The position numbers and the translations under genes are program-made. From assembly GCA_016872875.1 (NCBI GenBank), contig VGYW01000215.1:1-14120 (forward strand): a stretch of 14,120 nt of DNA. The letters run 5' to 3'. Of the stretch, positions 8,684 through 14,120 are shown one piece after another. Every line of letters begins with the position of its first letter. Position 1 is the first letter of the stretch. Under the pieces are notes generated by a model. That model worked only from the letters and a program-made list of their open reading frames with translations. It did not search any database and had not been told where the DNA came from. This stretch comes from Planctomycetota bacterium. GTDB taxonomy: Bacteria > Planctomycetota > PUPC01 > DSUN01.

Positions 8684-8990
8684 CCCATACTGGATCAACT
8701 CCGCGCCGCTCACGCTTGATCCACTATGGGCGCTTTGGCGATCCGGACGCATCCGGGGCGGTCCCGCCATACTGTATCAACTGTGCGACACAGGTGTTTG
8801 ACCCACTATGGGCGCTTTGGCCATCCGGCGGCTTCCGGGGCGGTCCCGCCATACTGTATCACCTGCGCGACACAGGTGTTTGACCCACTATGGGCGCTTT
8901 GGCGTCCCGGGCGGCTCCGGGGCCTTTCCTGCCCATCTGTATCACTCCGACAAGCTGTTTGATACAGTTGGGGCGTTTTGCCAATCCGCA
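8684..8990. repeat. Tandem array of four palindromic units with a period near 82 bp
   Basis: The phrase TTGAyCCACTATGGGCG, followed by CTTTGGC, begins at 8716, 8798 and 8880 (exactly 82 bp apart). A diverged fourth copy (TTGATACAGTTGGGGCG) begins at 8959. Each junction forms a hairpin between an upstream ATACTGkATCA-type arm and a downstream TTGA...CAGTAT-type arm. Unit 1 pairs 8687-8698 with 8716-8727; unit 4 pairs CTGTATCA (8937-8944) with TGATACAG (8960-8967). Units 2 and 3 have extra inner stems, CTGTG-CGA-CACAG and CACCTG...CAGGTG. No protein-coding signal was seen. An inverted copy lies at the right edge of the window. Confidence 0.85.
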
Positions 8991-9004
8991 CGATTGGTTT
9001 CGGA

Positions 9005-9022
9005 GCCTGACACCCATAAGCC
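9005..9022 (+). repeat. Left copy of an 18-bp direct repeat flanking the CRISPR-Cas9 locus
   Basis: GCCTGACACCCATAAGCC is identical at 13541-13558 and in the same orientation, 4536 bp away. This copy lies just beyond the tracrRNA terminator; the other lies in the CRISPR leader. The core resembles the GTGCCTGACAC motif that I recall as a widespread dispersed repeat, so it may be a scattered repeat rather than a locus boundary. Confidence 0.8.
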
Positions 9023-9052
9023 CCCAGGAAGACCCCTTGAAGCAACGGAGCC

Positions 9053-9090
9053 AAAAAAAGAAGCCGCAGGCCGTTTGTGCGGGCTGCGGC
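9053..9090 (-). terminator. Intrinsic terminator of the tracrRNA
   Basis: On the minus strand GCCGCAG (complement of 9084-9090) pairs with CTGCGGC (complement of 9063-9069), with partial inner pairing around a loop of about 14 bases. TTC and then seven T (complement of 9053-9059) follow. This is a textbook intrinsic terminator and also the last hairpin of the tracrRNA. Confidence 0.85.
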
Positions 9091-9166
9091 GGTCGCCAAA
9101 AGGCGCTTGCCTGCGAATCTTTCCTCTTGTTATGGTAAGACGCAGGCAGGGATCGGATACAATCCG
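9053..9166 (-). ncRNA. tracrRNA of the type II CRISPR-Cas system
   Basis: Read on the minus strand, the RNA opens with an anti-repeat. Positions 9163-9144 give 20 contiguous bases complementary to the 3' 20 bases of the crRNA-sense repeat. An internal bulge follows, and then 9136-9129 pair with the repeat's first eight bases (GTTGTGGT) using seven Watson-Crick pairs and one G-U. Downstream are a small CGCC-TTTT-GGCG hairpin (complement of 9094-9105) and a terminator hairpin with a run of seven U. The predicted start near 9166 lies 7 bases after a strong promoter, giving an RNA of about 114 nt. It would pair with pre-crRNA, allow RNase III processing and load Cas9. It is transcribed away from cas9. 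TGCCTGCG (9108-9115) and CGCAGGCA (9141-9148) could also pair inside the RNA, competing with part of the anti-repeat. Confidence 0.9.
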
Positions 9167-9172
9167 AATCCT

Positions 9173-9200
9173 ATGATACCACTTTACAGCCGTTTGTCAA
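9173..9200 (-). promoter_or_regulatory. tracrRNA promoter
   Basis: On the minus strand a perfect TTGACA (complement of 9195-9200) and TATCAT (complement of 9173-9178) are 16 bp apart. Transcription would start near 9166, directly before the anti-repeat. The agreement of promoter, anti-repeat and terminator makes this one of the more secure promoter calls in the window. Confidence 0.75.
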
Positions 9201-9211
9201 CATGATATTCT
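9183..9211 (+). promoter_or_regulatory. Candidate cas9 promoter overlapping the tracrRNA promoter
   Basis: On the plus strand TTTACA (9183-9188) and TATTCT (9206-9211) are 17 bp apart, giving an mRNA leader of about 30 bases before the ATG at 9247. It shares its DNA with the oppositely directed tracrRNA promoter, so polymerase could not occupy both at once. Confidence 0.5.
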
Positions 9212-9246
9212 CTCCCGCGGGTCCCATAACCCTGGAGGGCAGCAAC

Positions 9247-12200
9247 ATGCCAACCTACCTCGGTCTGGACGTGGGCACCAACTCAGTGGGCAGTGCCTGG
9301 GTTGATACGGACAGGCGGCTTGTGGAACTCGCCGTGAGCGTGTTCCCGGCTGGCGTGGACGACAGGCGCGAATCGCGCGCGAAGACCCGCCGGAAGATGC
9401 GCTCCCAGCGCCGCACCATAGGCCGCAGGGCGGCCCGAAAGCGCCGGCTCTACGCCGAGCTCTTCCGCGCCGGCCTCCTGCCCGCGGGCGAACCCGAACA
9501 CCCGGCGCTGCACCCGCTCATGGACTCCGAGCCCTGGGTGCTCAGGAACCTCGCACTCACGCGGCCCCTCAGCCCCCACGAGTTCGGACGCATCCTCGTC
9601 CACCTCAACCAGCGCCGGGGCTGGCAGGCGGGCTTAGAGGATGAGGACGATGAGGAGGAGAAGAAGGACCAAGGGAAGATCAAGGAGGCCATCGAGGCCA
9701 CCTACGCGGAGAAGGCCCGGAGAAACGCGGAGACCTTCGGGCAGATGATCGCGCAGTGCCGCGCCGAGAGGGCGCACGCCAACTACAACGACCCCGTCCG
9801 CAACCGCCAGGGAGCCTACGGCTTCTACGCGGACCGCGACCTTATCCGCGAGGAGTTCGCCACCCTCTGGCAGCGGCAGGCCGCCTTCGCTTCGCCCCTG
9901 GCCTCGATCCTCACACAACCTTTGCGGGAAACGCTCGAAGGCATCTTGTTCTTCCAGCGCAAGACCTATTGGAAGACCAGCACGCTCGGGCGGTGCGAAC
10001 TGGAGCCCACGGACCGCGAATGCCCCCACGCCGACATGTCCGCGCAACGCTTCCTCATGCTCGAGACCGTCAATCGGCTACGGCTCAATGGGGAGCCATT
10101 GAGCGCCACACAGCGGGACGCGGTGGTCAACCTCCTCAGCACCCAGGAGAGGGCCACGGTGACGGACCTCCGCAACGCCCTGCACCTCAAGCACCGGCGC
10201 GACCAACTGAACATCCAGGCCGAGAAGAGGCCGGAGATCAACACCGACTGGTTCAGCGCTGCGATCGTCCGTGGCGTCTTCGGCGCCGAGCCCTGGAAGG
10301 CCCTTGCCGAACGCCGAAGGCAATCGGTCAACAGGGCCATCCAGAAGTTCGGGCAAGGGGACGAGGAGAAGCTCAGACGGGGCGCCCGGGATTGGTGGAA
10401 CCTGACCCCAGAGGAGGCAGAAAAGCTCATCGCCGCCTGGCGCCGCCGCCCCCGCAAGAATGCCAGCCTATCGCGCAAGGCGATCCTCAACCTCCTCCCC
10501 TACATGGAGAACGGCGACGACGTCAGCACGGCCAAGCAGAAGTGCGGCTACCCGCCGCAAGGCTTCCGCCTGAACAAGGCCACCCGCCACTTCCTGAGCA
10601 AACACCCGGAACAGCTTCCCCCGCCGCCGGACCTGCCCAACCCCATAGTGCGCAAGGCCATCCATGAGGTGCGCCGCCACGTCCAGGCATATATCCAGCG
10701 CTTCGGCCGCAAGCCCGACCGCATCGTCGTCGAGCTTGCCCGCGAAGCCCGCCAGCCCAAGAAGGTGCGCGACCTGAAACTCGACGCCAACCGCGAGCGC
10801 GAGCGGGAACGCAAGCAGATCCTCGATTCCGTCGTCAGGCCCAACAACATTGATGAGAGCCAGTGGGATAAGGCCATAGACCGCGTTCTCTTGCACAGGC
10901 GCCAGAAGGGCATGTGCCCCTACTCAGGGCTCGGCCTGGGCCAGGCCCCCTGCATCTCCGAGCACGATTCCGCCACGGGCCTCGGCGTCGAGGTGGACCA
11001 CATCGTTCCGTACAGCCGCTCGTTCGATAACTCGCTCGACAACAAGCTCCTCTGCCGCCGAGAGGCCAACCGGAACAAGGGCGACCGCACCCCCAAGGAA
11101 TGGCTCACACCCGACCAATTCGCCGAACTCAAGACCCGCCTCCAGCACTTCGAGAAAACCTACCCGAGGGCATGGGACAACCTCACCCGGGACGCGCCCA
11201 CGCTCGACGACTTCGTGGCATCGCAACTCTCCGACACCGGCTACATCACCCGCCAGGTCCTCGCCTACCTGCGGGAGACGCTCTTCGCCGACCGGCCGCA
11301 CGAGGTCCTCTGCACCAAAGGCGTCTACACGGCGATCCTGCGTCGCGACTGGGGCATCATGGAGGAGAAGCGGCGCGACGACCACCGCCACCACGCCCTC
11401 GACGCCGTTGCCATCGCCCTGACGGACCGGCCCAGACTTCATGCCCTCGCGCGCATCGCGCAAGCCCAGGAAGCGGCCCGCGCCCGCCTGGGCCAATGGC
11501 CCAAACGCGAACCCCTGCCCCCTCCCTGGCTTGAAGCATTCCGCGAACAGGTCATGGCCCGCTGCGCCGACCTCATCGTCGCACACCGCCCCCAGCAGGG
11601 CATCACCGGCGCCTTTCACGAGGACACCCTCTTCGGCGCCGTCCCGGGCTACGAGGGCGTCTTCACCCGCCGAATCCCCGTGAGCCTTCTCACCCCCAAG
11701 ATGCTCCAGGACCCCAAGGAGGCAATCATCGGAGGGGCCAGGACGCTCATCATGGGCAAGGGGGGAGTTGTGCGTGACGCCCGCCTTCGCCGCCACATCC
11801 GCAACTGGGTCGAAGACCGCCTGCGCGCCAGAGGCATAGGGGTGCCCGTTGACAAGCTCTCGCCCAAGGAGATGCAGACCCTGCTGAAGGAAGACAAGCT
11901 TACCATGCCCAGCGGGGTGCCCATTCGGCGGGTGCGCCTCTTGAAGAAGATAGAGGACCCCGTGGCCATCGAGTCCGACCCCGCGCACCCCCGCTACTAC
12001 ATCGGCGGCAACAACCACCATCTGGAGATCGTCCAGGACGAGCGCACGGGCCGCTGGCGCGCACGGGGCGTCAAGATGTTCGACGTCGCGCGCCGCGTCC
12101 ACCCCCCAAAGGGCCGGCCAAAGCTCCCCGCAATCCTCGGTCCGAAGGCCCCTGCCCTGGCGCAACTGGGCCTCTTGAGCAAGGCAGACGAGCTCTTCTA

Positions 12201-12465
12201 CCGCGGCGCCCGCTTCGTCATGGCCCTCTGCAAAGGCGACATGATAGCGATGGCGGACCCCGAGTCACGCTCCCAAGCCCACTTCGTAACCGTCAAGGTG
12301 AACCCCGACTCTGTGGAGTTGGTGGAACACTGGGACGCCCGCCCGGCCGCCGAGACCGAGAGGCAGCAGCCCCGCCGGCTGATCAAGCTCCCGCCCGAGC
12401 GCCTTCGCGCGCTCGGCGCCAGGAAGGTCCGGCTCGACCCATTGGGCCGGCTCGCCCCTCAATGA
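9247..12465 (+). CDS. cas9: Cas9 endonuclease, compact, probably subtype II-C
   Basis: This is the RNA-guided double-strand DNA endonuclease of a type II CRISPR system, 1072 residues, in the size range usual for II-C. The start at 9247 has GGAGGG about 8 bases upstream; the ATG at 9202 falls inside the predicted promoter. RuvC-I is YLGLDVGTNSVG with Asp8. An arginine-rich bridge helix follows at about 41-75. An acidic segment, EDEDDEEEKK, sits at about 131-141, just after the LNQRRGW motif. RuvC-II is IVVELAREA with Glu496. HNH is VEVDHIVPYS with Asp584 and His585, then SLDNK and Asn608. RuvC-III is HHALDAVAIA with His716 and Asp719. The last 350 or so residues would hold the WED and PAM-interacting regions. 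All catalytic residues are present, so the enzyme looks active. Its tracrRNA lies upstream and its CRISPR array begins 139 bp downstream. No cas1 or cas2 is in the window. The PAM cannot be read from sequence alone. Confidence 0.97.
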   Translation: MPTYLGLDVGTNSVGSAWVDTDRRLVELAVSVFPAGVDDRRESRAKTRRKMRSQRRTIGRRAARKRRLYAELFRAGLLPAGEPEHPALHPLMDSEPWVLRNLALTRPLSPHEFGRILVHLNQRRGWQAGLEDEDDEEEKKDQGKIKEAIEATYAEKARRNAETFGQMIAQCRAERAHANYNDPVRNRQGAYGFYADRDLIREEFATLWQRQAAFASPLASILTQPLRETLEGILFFQRKTYWKTSTLGRCELEPTDRECPHADMSAQRFLMLETVNRLRLNGEPLSATQRDAVVNLLSTQERATVTDLRNALHLKHRRDQLNIQAEKRPEINTDWFSAAIVRGVFGAEPWKALAERRRQSVNRAIQKFGQGDEEKLRRGARDWWNLTPEEAEKLIAAWRRRPRKNASLSRKAILNLLPYMENGDDVSTAKQKCGYPPQGFRLNKATRHFLSKHPEQLPPPPDLPNPIVRKAIHEVRRHVQAYIQRFGRKPDRIVVELAREARQPKKVRDLKLDANRERERERKQILDSVVRPNNIDESQWDKAIDRVLLHRRQKGMCPYSGLGLGQAPCISEHDSATGLGVEVDHIVPYSRSFDNSLDNKLLCRREANRNKGDRTPKEWLTPDQFAELKTRLQHFEKTYPRAWDNLTRDAPTLDDFVASQLSDTGYITRQVLAYLRETLFADRPHEVLCTKGVYTAILRRDWGIMEEKRRDDHRHHALDAVAIALTDRPRLHALARIAQAQEAARARLGQWPKREPLPPPWLEAFREQVMARCADLIVAHRPQQGITGAFHEDTLFGAVPGYEGVFTRRIPVSLLTPKMLQDPKEAIIGGARTLIMGKGGVVRDARLRRHIRNWVEDRLRARGIGVPVDKLSPKEMQTLLKEDKLTMPSGVPIRRVRLLKKIEDPVAIESDPAHPRYYIGGNNHHLEIVQDERTGRWRARGVKMFDVARRVHPPKGRPKLPAILGPKAPALAQLGLLSKADELFYRGARFVMALCKGDMIAMADPESRSQAHFVTVKVNPDSVELVEHWDARPAAETERQQPRRLIKLPPERLRALGARKVRLDPLGRLAPQ

Positions 12466-12510
12466 GGACGGCAAGCCCCGCGCCGGGGGCGGAAAAATCG
12501 TGTAAAAACT

Positions 12511-12553
12511 GCGCCGAAAGACCCGAAAAACGCCCACCGGCGCCACGTTTTTT
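12511..12553. terminator. Possible bidirectional terminator between cas9 and the CRISPR array
   Basis: GCGCCG (12511-12516) pairs with CGGCGC (12538-12543) across a 21-base loop. CACGTTTTTT follows on the plus strand and AGTTTTTACACG on the minus strand. It could end cas9 transcription and the leftward pre-crRNA. The large loop makes this weak. Confidence 0.35.
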
Positions 12554-12604
12554 CACGCCTTTTTCGCCCTAAGTCCTTGCATCCCACCCACTTGTGAGGC
12601 ATCT

Positions 12605-13498
12605 ATTGTATCCGATCCCTGCCTCACGGCAAACCACAACGCAACTCAGTATGTTGGGCGCACACTGCTGATTGTATCCGATCCCTGCCTCACGGCAAAC
12701 CACAACCCAGGTTGGGACGAGTGCGGTGGGGCCGCGATTGTATCCGATCCCTGCCTCACGGCAAACCACAACGCTGCCCCGCCGTTGACGTCGATGCCGA
12801 CGATTGTATCCGATCCCTGCCTCACGGCAAACCACAACGTCGCGGGGGAGGTAATGTCCCTGTTCCAAATTGTATCCGATCCCTGCCTCACGGCAAACCA
12901 CAACCACCCTCTACGCCATCCTCCGCCGCGTCAGATTGTATCCGATCCCTGCCTCACGGCAAACCACAACGCAACCCGGAGGAGCTCCCCGTCAACAGCG
13001 ATTGTATCCGATCCCTGCCTCACGGCAAACCACAACCATTGATGACGAAGTTGGTGTAGGTTCCCGATTGTATCCGATCCCTGCCTCACGGCAAACCACA
13101 ACAGGGAACCAAGAACGGTGCAACCGCAGGCAATTGTATCCGATCCCTGCCTCACGGCAAACCACAACGAGCGGTTTGCCCGCGGGCTGATGGCCCTCAT
13201 TGTATCCGATCCCTGCCTCACGGCAAACCACAACGCGGAAGTAGAGGATGCCCTTCCAGCGGCTATTGTATCCGATCCCTGCCTCACGGCAAACCACAAC
13301 GCCATCGTGGCGGTCCATGGCGTGAGACTCATTGTATCCGATCCCTGCCTCACGGCAAACCACAACACAGGCGGCGGTCTGGGTGTGTGGCGGTCCATTG
13401 TATCCGATCCCTGCCTCACGGCAAACCACAACCCAGCTAGCGGCCGGCCCGCCTGGGTCCCGATTGTATCCGATCCCTGCCTCACGGCAAACCACAAC
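12605..13498 (-). CRISPR. Type II CRISPR array: 14 identical 36-bp repeats, 13 spacers of 30 bp
   Basis: Repeats start at 12605 and then every 66 bp up to 13463, so every spacer is exactly 30 bp. All 14 repeats read as identical, including both terminal ones. In crRNA sense (minus strand) the repeat begins GTTGTGGTTTGCCG and ends GGATCGGATACAAT, the end pattern usual for type II-C. The anti-repeat at 9129-9163 fixes this orientation. Each repeat contains TTGCCG (bases 9-14) and TACAAT (bases 31-36) 16 bp apart, matching the in-repeat promoter design known from Neisseria meningitidis II-C, so each crRNA could start within its upstream repeat. No two spacers look alike and none matches the rest of the window by eye. 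The leader side is inferred to be the right end. Confidence 0.98.
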
Positions 13499-13540
13499 GA
13501 AGGGGATAGCGCGGACGCATGCGGAGCATTGGGGCATTGT

Positions 13541-13558
13541 GCCTGACACCCATAAGCC
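13541..13558 (+). repeat. Right copy of the 18-bp direct repeat flanking the CRISPR-Cas9 locus
   Basis: Identical to 9005-9022 and in the same orientation. It sits 42 bp from the outer edge of the last repeat, inside the presumed leader. Confidence 0.8.
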
Positions 13559-13686
13559 ATTGCCTTTCAAGCGGTTAGGGCGGCAAGGCCGTGAGCGTGG
13601 CTTGACCGTCAGGCGCGGAGGGCGGCAGAACGGCGGCATCACCATGCCCTCGACGAACCCGGGGGTTCCCACGAACTGAGAGTTGG

Positions 13687-13715
13687 AGCATACACGGGAA
13701 CTGACCTGTTGTCAA
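13687..13715 (-). promoter_or_regulatory. Promoter candidate reading into the CRISPR array
   Basis: On the minus strand a perfect TTGACA (complement of 13710-13715) and TATGCT (complement of 13687-13692) are 17 bp apart. The start would be near 13680, about 180 bp before the first repeat. It could make a full-length pre-crRNA in addition to initiation within repeats. It lies 8 bp inside the left target-duplication copy of the MITE-like element. Confidence 0.5.
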
Positions 13716-13722
13716 GCATGGC

Positions 13723-13909
13723 TTCGCAGTTGAGTCTGGCCCGTCATCTTGGGGTTTGCCTCACGCGCCCACTCGTCCTCGTCGTCGTCCTCGTCGTCGT
13801 CGTCGAGTCCGATTGCCCTCTCCCCCATCAGGGGGTTCGACGACGAGGACGACGACGACAACGACGACGATTGTGAACCCCAAGATCAGGGGCCAGACTC
13901 TTCGCAGTT
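13723..13909. mobile_element. MITE-like element with inverted ends and perfect 9-bp target duplication
   Basis: A 169-bp element spans 13732-13900. It begins GAGTCTGGCC and ends GGCCAGACTC; its arms at 13732-13757 and 13875-13900 pair with few mismatches (shared inner part ATCTTGGGGTT). Inside is a second hairpin of GTC/CTC triplets (about 13772-13806) against GAC/GAG triplets (about 13829-13869), with a loop holding CCCTC...GAGGG-like sequence. The 9-mer TTCGCAGTT lies immediately on both sides, at 13723-13731 and 13901-13909. It encodes no protein, so any movement would have depended on a transposase elsewhere. The internal GTCCTC/GAGGAC hairpin resembles the one at the hydrolase gene start. 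Confidence 0.8.
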
Positions 13910-14030
13910 CCACATGTTCTTGCCGCTTCTGGCTTTAGGCACCGAGAGCCGGATGGAACAGCCGGGACGCGGGGCGCGGAGGCCCCGCCCACAGGCGAGC
14001 CGCCCGTCCCTACGCCGAAGTCGTGGCCGC
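13910..14030. other. Non-coding stretch with a GC-rich hairpin
   Basis: No credible gene. CGGGGC (13970-13975) and GCCCCG (13982-13987) can form a hairpin with a six-base loop. There is no adjacent T-run, so it is more likely a dispersed repeat than a terminator. Confidence 0.4.
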
Positions 14031-14120
14031 CCCATACTGTATCACGCCCCCGCGGTGGGGGCGAGGTTGATTCAGAATGGCGGGAAGGCCCCGGAGCCGC
14101 CCGGTACGCCAAAGCGCCCA
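14031..14120 (-). repeat. Inverted copy of the palindromic unit, truncated by the window edge
   Basis: The minus strand starts TGGGCGCTTTGGCGT, then CCGGGCGGCTCCGGGGCC, nearly identical to 8890-8923 on the plus strand. Its hairpin pairs CCATACTGTATCA (14032-14044) with TTGATTCAGAATGG (14067-14080) and has an inner seven-pair stem CGCCCCC/GGGGGCG (14045-14051 and 14057-14063). The array may continue beyond the edge. Confidence 0.85.

Larger units (their letters stand above)
13499..13731 (-). promoter_or_regulatory. CRISPR leader region without a credible gene
   Basis: This stretch lies upstream of the first transcribed repeat. It contains the promoter candidate at 13687-13715, the 18-bp repeat copy at 13541-13558, and a short palindrome (GAACC-CGGG-GGTTC) near 13658-13671. 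A minus-strand open frame crossing it continues into the array in step with the 66-bp period and is an artefact. No other feature was seen. Confidence 0.5.

Noticed and set aside
9129..9163. Isolated degenerate CRISPR repeat forming a second array
   Set aside because: It is a single copy inside a promoter-to-terminator unit, so it is the anti-repeat of the tracrRNA.
8586..9176. Short open frames between the CBM9-like gene and cas9
   Set aside because: They follow the tandem palindromic units and the tracrRNA, lack ribosome binding sites and resemble no protein.
10924..12165. Minus-strand open frame of 413 codons inside cas9
   Set aside because: It is a shadow of cas9, whose domains are continuous on the plus strand.
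12476..12491. GCCCC...GGGGC hairpin after cas9 as a terminator
   Set aside because: An A-run, not a T-run, follows on the plus strand, and the T-run on the minus strand precedes the hairpin.
12641..13462. Self-targeting spacers against sequence in this window
   Set aside because: No spacer was seen to match elsewhere in the window by eye; a computed search would be needed to exclude partial matches.
12569..13560. Several open frames across the CRISPR array on both strands
   Set aside because: The repeat-spacer period of 66 bp is a multiple of three, so the repeat translates the same way each time; these are not genes.
13828..14112. Minus-strand open frame of 94 codons at the right edge
   Set aside because: It runs across the MITE-like end and the palindromic unit and has repeat-derived composition.

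Overview
The window is GC-rich DNA that most resembles a planctomycete or a relative in the PVC group. This is an inference, because no phylogenetic marker gene is present. The support is the large secreted multidomain carbohydrate-active proteins (DUF4091/GH123-like, NPCBM, CBM9-like and Fn3 modules), the high GC content, and the many short palindromic repeats, several of them inside genes.

Left half (1-8556): a leftward pair of large secreted proteins is probably one operon. A DUF4091/GH123-like glycoside hydrolase ending in an NPCBM-type module is followed after 32 bp by a multidomain protein with a possible alpha/beta-hydrolase core, which runs off the left edge. A secreted CBM9-like/Fn3 protein is transcribed divergently from them. 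Together they look like an extracellular polysaccharide-degradation locus. The 5' end of the hydrolase gene carries a GAGGAC-type hairpin between two near-identical copies of the start-codon region.

Middle (8557-9052): no credible gene. It holds a dispersed-type hairpin and a tandem array of four palindromic units with a period of about 82 bp.

Right half (9053-13498): a compact, stand-alone type II CRISPR-Cas locus, probably II-C. In order it has a tracrRNA on the minus strand with promoter, anti-repeat, hairpins and terminator; a cas9 gene of 1072 codons on the plus strand with all RuvC and HNH catalytic residues; and 14 identical 36-bp repeats with 13 spacers of exactly 30 bp. The repeat orientation and the promoter-like sequence inside each repeat indicate that crRNAs are transcribed leftward, toward cas9. 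No cas1, cas2, cas4 or csn2 is in the window. The tracrRNA and cas9 promoters appear to overlap face to face.

Right flank (13499-14120): no credible gene. It has a leader with a good outward promoter candidate, a 169-bp MITE-like element with inverted ends and perfect 9-bp flanking direct repeats, and an inverted copy of the palindromic unit seen left of the tracrRNA. An 18-bp identical direct repeat also lies on both sides of the CRISPR-Cas9 locus.
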